This document shows, in pieces, positions 41,829 to 48,947 of a stretch of 64,000 bases of DNA. The position numbers and the translations under genes were made by a program. How positions within the stretch are numbered: position 1 is the stretch's first letter; each line of letters begins with the position of its first letter. Under the pieces are notes generated by a model. The model was not told the DNA's origin. It did not search any database and saw nothing but the letters and a program-made list of their open reading frames with translations. Source of the stretch: Actinomadura luteofluorescens (lineage in GTDB: Bacteria; Actinomycetota; Actinomycetes; Streptosporangiales; Streptosporangiaceae); assembly GCF_013409365.1 (NCBI RefSeq), contig NZ_JACCBA010000001.1, positions 3,472,001-3,536,000 of the forward strand. The letters run 5' to 3'.

Positions 41829-42017
41829 ATGGACCTGACGAACGCCAACTGGCGCAAGAGCAGTTACACCGGCTTCAACGGAGGCAACTGCGTCGAGCTG
41901 GCGGACGCGGCCGGCGCGGTCGCGGTGCGGGACAGCAAGGATCCGGACGGGCCCGTCCTCCTGCTCACCCGCGCGGCCCTGCGCGCCGCCGTGATCACCA
42001 AACCCACGCCCCGCTGA
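41829..42017 (+). CDS. DUF397 protein, copy 2
   Basis: This 62-residue paralogue differs from copy 1 at about ten residues, mainly in the N-terminal strand (SYTGFNGG against SYSTSNGG) and the C-terminal tail. The central NCVELADAAGAVAVRDSKDPDGP is unchanged. AGGAGAG directly precedes the ATG. It arose by the 252-bp tandem duplication and is kept intact, suggesting selection for dose or a distinct partner. Confidence 0.9.
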   Translation: MDLTNANWRKSSYTGFNGGNCVELADAAGAVAVRDSKDPDGPVLLLTRAALRAAVITKPTPR

Positions 42018-42087
42018 CCACCCCTTGGCCCTCGGCAACACCGACTCTCGGTGGCCGGCATCGGGCGCTGTGGCTGGAACGCAAAAG

Positions 42088-42110
42088 GGAACCCGGTGGA
42101 CCGGGTCCCC
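42088..42110 (+). terminator. hairpin after the DUF397 genes
   Basis: GGGAACCCGG and CCGGGTCCC form a stem of about nine pairs with one bulged A and a short TGGA loop. It is preceded by an A-rich run and followed by CTCTCCTT, so it could stop transcription from either side; the minus-strand membrane-protein gene ends 61 bp further on. Confidence 0.6.
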
Positions 42111-42170
42111 TCTCCTTGCGGGTGCGCGATGGCGCCTCGACGTTCAACGTCGCGGCGCCGCCGCCTGGGA

Positions 42171-43145
42171 TCACTCCCTGCTCAGCACCTTCCGTTGCGT
42201 CTTCTCAGTGGGATCGGCAGCCTGAGCCGCCGCCGAGTCCACCTTGACCGCGTAGGTCGACGCGATTGCGACGATCGCGAACGCCGTCCACTGGGAGGCG
42301 TCCGGGATGAGCGTCGGCACCTGGATGAACAGCGAGACCAACGGGGCCACGAGCATGGCCACGATCGGCTGCACCGCAGGGGCGGTCGCTGCCCAGGCGC
42401 CCATGTCCGAGCGGCTGATGTACTTGGACGCGCGGGTCTGCATGACGGCGGCGAGCGCCGTCGCCAGCAGCCCTGCCATCGCCATCGCCACGATCTCGGT
42501 GTAGCCCCACTTCCAGTCCCCGATCGGTGCGCCGAGGTAGCCGGAGAGCGGGATGCACACCGGGAGGACGACGATCAGGCAGATGACGTTCGCCTGAGCG
42601 ACGCACTGGTCGCGCTTCTCCCCCATCAACTTCGCCTGGTTCGGCAGGTCGAACGGGTGGGTCGCCGCGGCGAACGCCGCGACGAGCCCGAGGAGATTCA
42701 CGTTTCCGGGCTCCGCCAGGACATTGGTCGCCTGGAGCACCCCGAGGATGACGATGACGCGAAGCCAACGCCCCATGATCGAGGTCAGGGCGGCCCCTGC
42801 GAGAAGGCTGCCCAAGGTGGTGATGGAGGAGTAGGTGCCCGCGCCGATCGCGGCGAACGCGAGCGGTCCTCCGATCTTCATGAGCGAAGAGGTCACGGAA
42901 TGCCGCAGCATTCCCTTCCTCTGGGTCGGTGTCAGCCGACGCGGGTCGAGTCCCCCGAGTCCCTCCCGCAGCATCGCGAAGACGATGAGGAAGCCCCCTC
43001 CGAAGAGGGTCATCCCCACCGTTCCCTGGATGGAGGGCAGGGGACGGGTGAACACGAAGCCCGCACCGACGATCGCGAGCGAACCCAGCATGAAGGTCCG
43101 CCCCTTAGCGGGGTCCCTGAGCTGGGACCAATATGTCAATCTCAT
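42171..43145 (-). CDS. multi-pass membrane protein, unknown function
   Basis: From ATG 43145 this reads 324 residues with about eight hydrophobic segments (for example FMLGSLAIVGAGFVF, MTLFGGGFLIVFAML, IVVLPVCIPLSGYLG). A conserved-looking soluble stretch in the middle reads THPFDLPNQAKLMGEKRDQC. No family is recognised. GGGAG lies about ten bases before the start. Upstream is a 13-bp perfect hairpin at 43189-43225 that its transcript would carry in the leader. Confidence 0.6.
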   Translation of the reverse strand: MRLTYWSQLRDPAKGRTFMLGSLAIVGAGFVFTRPLPSIQGTVGMTLFGGGFLIVFAMLREGLGGLDPRRLTPTQRKGMLRHSVTSSLMKIGGPLAFAAIGAGTYSSITTLGSLLAGAALTSIMGRWLRVIVILGVLQATNVLAEPGNVNLLGLVAAFAAATHPFDLPNQAKLMGEKRDQCVAQANVICLIVVLPVCIPLSGYLGAPIGDWKWGYTEIVAMAMAGLLATALAAVMQTRASKYISRSDMGAWAATAPAVQPIVAMLVAPLVSLFIQVPTLIPDASQWTAFAIVAIASTYAVKVDSAAAQAADPTEKTQRKVLSRE

Positions 43146-43188
43146 TTGGTTTCTGCTCCCGGCTTGGCCGGGACGGTCCATGGCCGAT

Positions 43189-43225
43189 CAGGCCATGGAT
43201 CATTCCCGTGGAGATCCATGGCCTG
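43189..43225 (-). promoter_or_regulatory. perfect 13-bp hairpin in the leader of the membrane-protein gene
   Basis: CAGGCCATGGATC (43189-43201) and GATCCATGGCCTG (43213-43225) pair perfectly around an 11-base loop. A competing stem CATGGCC (43179-43185) with GGCCATG (43191-43197) overlaps it. On the minus strand this lies 44-80 bases before ATG 43145. It could act as an operator, an attenuator or both. Confidence 0.6.
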
Positions 43226-43343
43226 TCTGGCCACGTTTCCCAGAACTGTCCCCGGAAGATCAAGATCGGCAACCGCCGATCCCGGGAAGCACCGCACCAT
43301 CCCAGCGCCGCCCGGACGCCCCGCGCCCTCGACCACGAGGAGC

Positions 43344-43444
43344 GTCAGGAAGTGGACGGGGGTCGGCCTCGCGGCGGCCGGCGGGTTTCAGGGGTGGAAC
43401 CCAGCGGGGCGGTCGCCGGAGCCTCTGGGGAGGGCGTGGCGGCT
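43344..43444 (-). pseudogene. degraded copy of the C-terminus of the 44.6 kb gene
   Basis: These 100 bases align with 44641-44745, the 3' end of the pseudo-ATPase gene, in the same orientation (shared blocks GGTTTCAGGGGTGG, CCTCTGGGGAGGGCGTGGCGG). Translated on the minus strand they give PPLKPAGR against PPLKPNGR in one frame and PPSTS-stop against PPSTP-stop in another, so one base has been lost and the copy is frameshifted. The rest of 43226-43523 has no gene. Confidence 0.75.
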
Positions 43445-43523
43445 CGACGCCGAGTGGAACCGCAAGGGCGATCCTCTCGGCCACGCCGACATCGGCGTCA
43501 CCGCCACGGTCAGGGGCGTCTCA

Positions 43524-43988
43524 CTAACACTTTGCGAGCAATTTATCCCTGATTTCGCTATGAATGAAAACCTGATCGCTAACGCTCGCGTGCAGCAGAG
43601 ACTTCAGATCCTGAATGCTCTCAATTGAATTGATCGCCTGCGCTACCGGAGATACAACCCTCTCGACGAGATCCACACGAAGGTCGCCCTCTTCACGCGC
43701 CTCCGCGACTTCCCCAGATAGGAGGTCGAGACCTTCACGAGAAATGGAGGCGAGTGCGTCCACTCTGAACCTGACAAGACACTTAGACTCAGGGAGCCAT
43801 CCAGCTCTGACCTTGACCGCCGGAGCGAATCCGATATTCACATAGCAGGACCCACCCCAACTGGACTGCTGGACGCTGACGACGCAGTAGAGATCGCCGG
43901 ACACCCTGTACCAGTTTGCCGACTTTTTTCGAAACCCCAGTGGCTTGAAGACCTCGCTGAGAGCCTCCAGGAGGATCGAGTCAACCAT
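43524..43988 (-). CDS. DUF4304 domain protein
   Basis: This 154-residue protein is visibly AT-richer than its surroundings, with many A/T-ending codons. FKPLGFRKKSANWYR followed by GDLYCVVSVQQSSWGGSCYVNIGF is the DUF4304 pattern. Members are small cytoplasmic proteins common in mobile and toxin-immunity neighbourhoods, but no toxin gene is seen here. The region is bracketed by direct repeats of a neighbouring gene's tail, so it was probably acquired. The function is unknown. Confidence 0.75.
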   Translation of the reverse strand: MVDSILLEALSEVFKPLGFRKKSANWYRVSGDLYCVVSVQQSSWGGSCYVNIGFAPAVKVRAGWLPESKCLVRFRVDALASISREGLDLLSGEVAEAREEGDLRVDLVERVVSPVAQAINSIESIQDLKSLLHASVSDQVFIHSEIRDKLLAKC

Positions 43989-44049
43989 CAGCCAGACCTC
44001 TCAAACGGCAAGTTGGCCAGCCGGATCTCGCTTCGCGGCACGGCCTGCC

Positions 44050-44595
44050 TCAGTCGTCAGAATATGCAAGAAAGGCAACCGCAACGGAATCACCGACGCC
44101 GACCATTGCGCAGTCGTAGGTGTGGCCCGTGAGCGGATTCGCGCCGAAATCGCCGCTGAAGTCTCCGTATTCCCAGGCCCACTTGGGATATTCGACGTTG
44201 CTCCACCAGCGGGCATCGGCGCCCACAAGGTCGACCACCTTCCTGGCGATCGATTCGGCCTCCTGCTGCGACAGCGAAGCACGGGACTCGAGATAAGCGA
44301 AGTCCGTGGTCAGCAGCATCTGAAGGAAGGGCACCAGTCGCATCGGAGGCACGTCTACGAGGAACAATTCCGAACTAAGTTCGGCCACCGTGGAAGGGCG
44401 TTTCGGTTCTGCGTCCTGATAGGGACCGCGATCGAAGTCAGGAGAAAAAATGATCGGATACACCAGGTCCGCGGGATCGACCGCACCGCCACCTTTCACC
44501 TCGATGCGCAGGTAAAGGCGCACATCTGCGTCCCGCATCAGCGGTGCGAGCAGTTCCCGCATGCGCGGTTCCGGCTCCACGGTGGGTGTCACCAT
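44050..44595 (-). CDS. hypothetical protein of the AT-richer insert
   Basis: This 181-residue protein is unrecognised. It has an acidic N-terminal part (MRELLAPLMRDADVRLYLRI), a helical centre (SQQEAESIARKVVDLVGADARWW) and a C-terminal strand-rich end (HTYDCAMVGVGDSVAVAFL). It lies 61 bp upstream of the DUF4304 gene on the same strand and shares its lower GC, so the two probably form one transferred module. An immunity or partner role is only a guess from position. Confidence 0.65.
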   Translation of the reverse strand: MVTPTVEPEPRMRELLAPLMRDADVRLYLRIEVKGGGAVDPADLVYPIIFSPDFDRGPYQDAEPKRPSTVAELSSELFLVDVPPMRLVPFLQMLLTTDFAYLESRASLSQQEAESIARKVVDLVGADARWWSNVEYPKWAWEYGDFSGDFGANPLTGHTYDCAMVGVGDSVAVAFLAYSDD

Positions 44596-44640
44596 CCCAG
44601 TCGTCGGTTCAGCATCAGAGCAGCATGGTGATGCGCGTCG

Positions 44641-46683
44641 TCAGGGGGTGGACGGGGGGTTGGCCTTGTGGCGGCCGTTGGGTTTCAGGGGTGGGACCTT
44701 GCGGGTCGGGCGGGGGGCGGTGCCTCTGGGGAGGGCGTGGCGGGCCTTGGGGAGGCGCGGCGGCTCGGGAGGTTCGGGGGGCTTCGGGGGCTCGGGCTTG
44801 GCGGGTTCGGGTTGCTCTGGGGTCTGCTGCTGTTCGCGGAGGTACTCCTCGAACTCCATGGAGTGGGCGGTCGGCAGCGTGATGATGCCCGGGTTGGCGT
44901 CCACCAGGAGGGTGCGGCGGCCCGTGGCGCCCGAGTGGGTGAAGACCATGGCCGTGGGCGGGAGCTCCTGGAGTTGCAGGGGCTCGATGAGGAGTTCGCG
45001 GAAGCGCTGCTTGTCGGGACGCGGCCGGGCGACCGTGCGGCCCCAGGCCGTCGCGGAGCTGATGCCCTCCACCAGGACGGAGTCGTCGGCGGCGGGGGCG
45101 GGCAGCGGCGTCCAGACGGGGTCGGTGAGGCCGTCGCCGTGGGGGCGGGCGTAGGCGACCGTGCTGGCGTAGGTCTCGCCCGCGACGTCGAACAGGGTCT
45201 CGGCGGCCGAGTCGGTGATCTCGGCGACGAGCAGGGGCTGGCCGGCGCCGATGTGCTCGGCGGCGACGCGGGCGTCCTCCGGGTTGCCGAGGCGCATGAA
45301 GCCGACGGCGGCGTGGCCGCGGCGGCCGAGGCGCTCGCGGACGTGGCCGGGGATCGACCGGTACATCAGGACGAGGCCGGTGCCGGTGGCCTCGCAGGCG
45401 TCGATGAGGCGGTCCAGGACGTCCCCCCGCAGCTTCTCGGCGCCGCAGAGGAAGAGGGTGTGGTCCCAGCGGCCGCCGGGCGGGGACTCCCGGATCCGGT
45501 GCGTGAGGGCGGTCGTCACGTAGGTGCCGAGGATGCGGTTGGTCAGGACGCCGGCGCGCCGGTCCATCGACACCACGTGCAGTCGCGACGGCGGCAGGCG
45601 GACGGGTTCGGTGGCGAGCTTCTCCAGCTTGCGGAGCTGCGCCTCCAGGGCCCACGCGCGGCGGACGACGATGCGGTCGGTGGCGTCGCGGCCGAAGAGT
45701 GTCGCGATGCGCTCGTGCTGCTCGTCGGTGAGCAGGCCCTTGCGCAGGTCGTCGCGGGGGTCGCCGACCTGGGCGAGGACGCGCAGGGCGGCGGTGATCC
45801 TGGGGATCGTGGTGTCCGGGCCGAGGACCTCGATGAGGCGTTCCAGGATCGAGTTGTCGAACGACAGGTCGCGGGTGCCGCCCTCTTCCTCGCCCGCGCT
45901 GACGACCAGGGACAGCACGTCGGCGAGCGCCTCGGGGTTGAGACCGCGGGTGGCGTCCAGGCGCGGCAGGTCGGCGGGCAGGACCCAGACGAGGGGGTCG
46001 TCGCCGCGGTTCGACGCGAGCCGGAGGAGGTCGTGCGCGACCGCGCCTTCGGACAGGTCGATGACGGTCAGCCGCGCGCCCACCGCGAGTCTCGCCGCGC
46101 CCATCGTCGTGACGGCCGCGGACCACCCGGCGAGCGTGCCGCCCACGACGTCCACCCGGTCGACGCCGGGCGGGACGGCCACCGGGTACCACTCGCGCTG
46201 GCTCTCGTACGCCGACTGGCGGCGCTCCCACTCGGCCCGCTTCTTGGCGTAGGCCTCGTCGGCCTTGCGGCGGGACCGCTCGCGTGCGGCCCGGTCGCGC
46301 GCCTCCGCGTCCCGTTCGTGGGCGATCCGTTCGCGGACGCCTCGCTCGTCCCGCCAGAGGGCGCCGCCGGTGATGGCCAGGACGACGCCGCACGCCAGCA
46401 GAGCCACGGCGGCGAACGCCCACGGGATGACCCCGGCGGCGCCGCACACGAGGAACAGGCCGACGAACACCAGCGTGCCGCCGAACGCGATGCGCAGCGG
46501 CTTGCCGGCCATGTCCTCGCCGGGGCGCCGGGCGGGCGGCGGCAGCGGCGGCCGCGCGGGCTCCTCAGGCCGGTCGGGGGGCGGCCCCGGGTCGGGGTGC
46601 ATCTGCGCGTAGCGCCAGCCCACGTAGACGCGGTCGGCCTGTGTGAGCCGCGCCATCGCGGACCCGCTCGCCATGTCCGTCAC
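44641..46683 (-). CDS. two-helix membrane protein with degenerate P-loop ATPase domain
   Basis: This 680-residue protein has a Pro-rich start, two membrane helices (about 66-84 and 87-107) and a charged coiled coil (about 112-165). A TraG/FtsK-like core follows. The Walker A site reads GGTLAGWS (181-188), so the catalytic Lys is Trp. The Walker B strand reads LFLCGAEKL, without the usual DE. The C-terminus is very Pro-rich (PEPPKPPEPPEPP) and basic. It is therefore probably a structural partner of an active ATPase; the HerA protein 7 kb away is the obvious candidate. The start is GTG 46683 or ATG 46674. Confidence 0.7.
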   Translation of the reverse strand: MTDMASGSAMARLTQADRVYVGWRYAQMHPDPGPPPDRPEEPARPPLPPPARRPGEDMAGKPLRIAFGGTLVFVGLFLVCGAAGVIPWAFAAVALLACGVVLAITGGALWRDERGVRERIAHERDAEARDRAARERSRRKADEAYAKKRAEWERRQSAYESQREWYPVAVPPGVDRVDVVGGTLAGWSAAVTTMGAARLAVGARLTVIDLSEGAVAHDLLRLASNRGDDPLVWVLPADLPRLDATRGLNPEALADVLSLVVSAGEEEGGTRDLSFDNSILERLIEVLGPDTTIPRITAALRVLAQVGDPRDDLRKGLLTDEQHERIATLFGRDATDRIVVRRAWALEAQLRKLEKLATEPVRLPPSRLHVVSMDRRAGVLTNRILGTYVTTALTHRIRESPPGGRWDHTLFLCGAEKLRGDVLDRLIDACEATGTGLVLMYRSIPGHVRERLGRRGHAAVGFMRLGNPEDARVAAEHIGAGQPLLVAEITDSAAETLFDVAGETYASTVAYARPHGDGLTDPVWTPLPAPAADDSVLVEGISSATAWGRTVARPRPDKQRFRELLIEPLQLQELPPTAMVFTHSGATGRRTLLVDANPGIITLPTAHSMEFEEYLREQQQTPEQPEPAKPEPPKPPEPPEPPRLPKARHALPRGTAPRPTRKVPPLKPNGRHKANPPSTP

Positions 46684-46918
46684 GTCGAGAGACCCCTGGG
46701 AGTCGCGGGAATGTGGGGAACGCCTGGGGGTGGCCGGTTCGGTTGCTTACGGTCGGTTTCCTACACAGCACAGGGTAAAGAGCTTCCCGCGTTCCCGCGC
46801 CACGTTCAATGGAAGACCCCCGCGGACGACCCGTCGCGCTCGTCAAATCGGTCACCAGGTCAGCCCGCGGGAAAGATCGGACACGCCGCCGCGCGCGGAT
46901 GGCCGGATCCGGCCACGC

Positions 46919-47809
46919 TCAGCCGGCGGGCGGCGCCTTCACCGGCAGGAACGTCTCCAGCTCCATCGTGGGATGCGGGTACTTCCACTTCACCCCGTCG
47001 AACGGGACGTACATCCCCTCCGGCGTGTCGGCCAGGAAGTAGTTCCCGTTCCACTGGTTGGGCGCGGTCACCGGCGAGCCCTCGGGGTACCGGGAGCCCA
47101 GCGCCTCGTACTTCACGTCGACGCCGAACATGGCGTAGACGGCCGCGTCCACGAAGTTGAAGTAGCCGATCTCGCCGCGCAGGTGGGTGTCCTGGAGGGC
47201 GACGCCGTGGATCCGGTCGCGGGCGAAGTACAGGGAGCTCAGGTCCTTGACGACCTGGTTGAAGTCGTGCGCCCCGTCGTGGTGGATCAGCGCGCGGGTC
47301 CCCGTGTCCGCGCGCAGCACCCGCGCGACGTAGGTCGGCAGGTCGCCGTGGAACATGCGGACGCGGGTCATGGCGCGGGGGAAGACGCGGCGCACCCGCT
47401 CCCGGGCGAACTGGAGGAACACCGGGTTGACGTCGACGAGGTCGAGTTCCAGCCCCATCGGCTCGACGCACCCGGCGAGCACGGTCGCCGAACCGCCCAT
47501 GAAGACGCCGACGTCCACGAGGCGGGTCACCGTGCCGTGCTCGCGTTCGACGCAGCTGAAGACGTCGTAGTAGTGCTGGGCGCTGCACTGGTCCTCGTAC
47601 GCGAGGTTCACGTCCTTGGCCCGGGTCGCGATGCGGTCGAAGACCGAGTTGTGTCCCTTGAACACGGTGAGGTCGGCGTGGTGCCCGCTCAGGATGGGGA
47701 TGCCGAGCCTCTCGTGGAGGTTCTCGGCGTCCTCCAGGGCGGGGTCGGGTTCGAGGAACGTCCCCCAGGTCTTCTCGTGCATCGCCACGCTCGCGACGTA
47801 GTCCGTCAT
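46919..47809 (-). CDS. SAM-dependent methyltransferase (glycan locus), cephalosporin-hydroxylase-like fold
   Basis: This 296-residue protein has the SAM-binding motif I RLVDVGVFMGGSATVLAG near residues 95-112 and an acidic strand LDLVDVNPVFL. IHHDGAHDFNQVVKDL resembles the Methyltransf_24 metal region. AGGGAG lies eight bases before ATG 47809. It is the last gene of a long minus-strand operon with glf, glfT2 and the exporter, so a sugar O-methyl transfer is likely. A 16-bp palindrome follows its stop (46902-46917). The acceptor is not known. Confidence 0.8.
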   Translation of the reverse strand: MTDYVASVAMHEKTWGTFLEPDPALEDAENLHERLGIPILSGHHADLTVFKGHNSVFDRIATRAKDVNLAYEDQCSAQHYYDVFSCVEREHGTVTRLVDVGVFMGGSATVLAGCVEPMGLELDLVDVNPVFLQFARERVRRVFPRAMTRVRMFHGDLPTYVARVLRADTGTRALIHHDGAHDFNQVVKDLSSLYFARDRIHGVALQDTHLRGEIGYFNFVDAAVYAMFGVDVKYEALGSRYPEGSPVTAPNQWNGNYFLADTPEGMYVPFDGVKWKYPHPTMELETFLPVKAPPAG

Positions 47810-47858
47810 CGTTGACTCCCTCTCCTGAAGTGTCGTGCGTGCGGAGATGACGCCGAGG

Positions 47859-48947
47859 TCATCGCGCCCGGCCGGGGGGCGTCCTGCGCAGGCGGGCGGA
47901 GAGCGCTCGCCCGAGATGCGACATCGCCTCCCCCAGTTCGGGGTCCGGCGCCGCCGGCCGGGCCGGGACCTCGCGGTGCTCCTGGGACTCCCGGCGCCGC
48001 GCCGCCAGCTCGGCGGTGGAGCGGTCGAGTTCGGATCGCAGGCGGGCGATCTCCTGCTGCTGGGCGTTGACGGTCTCGGTCAGCCGGGTGGCGTCGTCGG
48101 TGCGGGCCGCCGCCTCGTACTGGAGTTGCAGGACGCGGGTGTAGAGGGCGACGCGGTTGTTCTCCATCGCGGCGAGCAGGCGCGAGGACGTGTAGGGCGC
48201 CAAAGCCTCGAAGACGGCGTCCGTGGCGGGCGCGCCCGTCCTGGCGAGGACGCCGAAGCCGAACACCGCCGGGACGATCTGGAAGCGCCAGTCGCCGGCC
48301 TCGTCCAGCGCGTCCTCGACGGCCGTGAGGACGCCGTTGCGCGGTCCCCCTGCCCCTTCGGCGACGGTGTAGGCGCCGTCGCCGACGAACCCCGCCGGGG
48401 TGAGGTCGTCGTGCCACACCGTCGGGCCGTCGGACGTGGACGGGTGCGCGTCCTCCGGCGGGACCGGCGACGGCTGGTAGTAGAAGTCGCGGCGCCCGCA
48501 CGGCCACAGCACGTCGTGCAGGACGACGACCGCGTCCGGGGCGTTCGCCATGATCCAGGCGAGTTCCTCGCGGACGACGGCGTAGTTGTGGTCGCCGTCG
48601 AGGATGTAGAGGTCCGCCACCGGCAGCTCGGGCAGGACGGCCGGGGACAGGCCCTCCACGAGGTTCAGGCGGGGGTCGCCGTCCAGGACGGCGCGCAGCT
48701 CGTCGGCGGGCGCGGGCTCGACGCAGTGGACGGTCGCGCCGAGGTCGGCGTACACCGCGCTGACCTGCCCCGACTCGACGCCGACCTCGACGACGACACC
48801 GACGTCGCGGCAGCGGAAGATCGTCTCGAACAGCTCGCGGAACACCGCCATCGAGTGCAGCAGCAGCGGCTGCTCCCGGGCGGTGCGGGCCTGCTCGTGC
48901 GGGTCGTCCGGGGACCCGGTCACGGCCGCCCCGAAGTCACGTGTCAC
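47859..48947 (-). CDS. class I SAM-dependent methyltransferase with C-terminal coiled coil
   Basis: This 362-residue protein starts at GTG 48947 with AGGAGG eight bases upstream. Its Methyltransf_24 domain has motif I VGVVVEVGVESGQVSAVYADLG, the acidic strand VHCVEPAP and the conserved YILDGDHNYAVVREEL. Residues about 270-320 form a coiled coil (LTETVNAQQQEIARLRSELDR). It overlaps the end of the HAD gene by 11 bp and precedes the second methyltransferase by 49 bp. Together the two point to methylated sugars in the exported glycan. Confidence 0.82.
   Translation of the reverse strand: MTRDFGAAVTGSPDDPHEQARTAREQPLLLHSMAVFRELFETIFRCRDVGVVVEVGVESGQVSAVYADLGATVHCVEPAPADELRAVLDGDPRLNLVEGLSPAVLPELPVADLYILDGDHNYAVVREELAWIMANAPDAVVVLHDVLWPCGRRDFYYQPSPVPPEDAHPSTSDGPTVWHDDLTPAGFVGDGAYTVAEGAGGPRNGVLTAVEDALDEAGDWRFQIVPAVFGFGVLARTGAPATDAVFEALAPYTSSRLLAAMENNRVALYTRVLQLQYEAAARTDDATRLTETVNAQQQEIARLRSELDRSTAELAARRRESQEHREVPARPAAPDPELGEAMSHLGRALSARLRRTPPGRAR

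Larger units (their letters stand above)
41551..42017 (+). repeat. 252-bp tandem duplication of DUF397 unit
   Basis: 41551-41765 and 41803-42017 are copies offset by exactly 252 bp. Each begins with the end of the XRE gene (CTGATCAG... encoding LIRKV-[VI]-QE-x-WT) and runs to the end of a DUF397 gene. In the second copy the XRE tail is only a relic in front of the DUF397 start. Confidence 0.85.

Noticed and set aside
43524..44595. toxin-immunity system
   Set aside because: DUF4304 proteins occur in such settings, but no toxin or secretion gene is adjacent, so this stays a guess.
46902..46917. 16-bp palindrome TGGCCGGATCCGGCCA
   Set aside because: It has no loop, and palindromes of CCGG type are common at this GC. 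It could be part of a terminator but is not supported enough to list.
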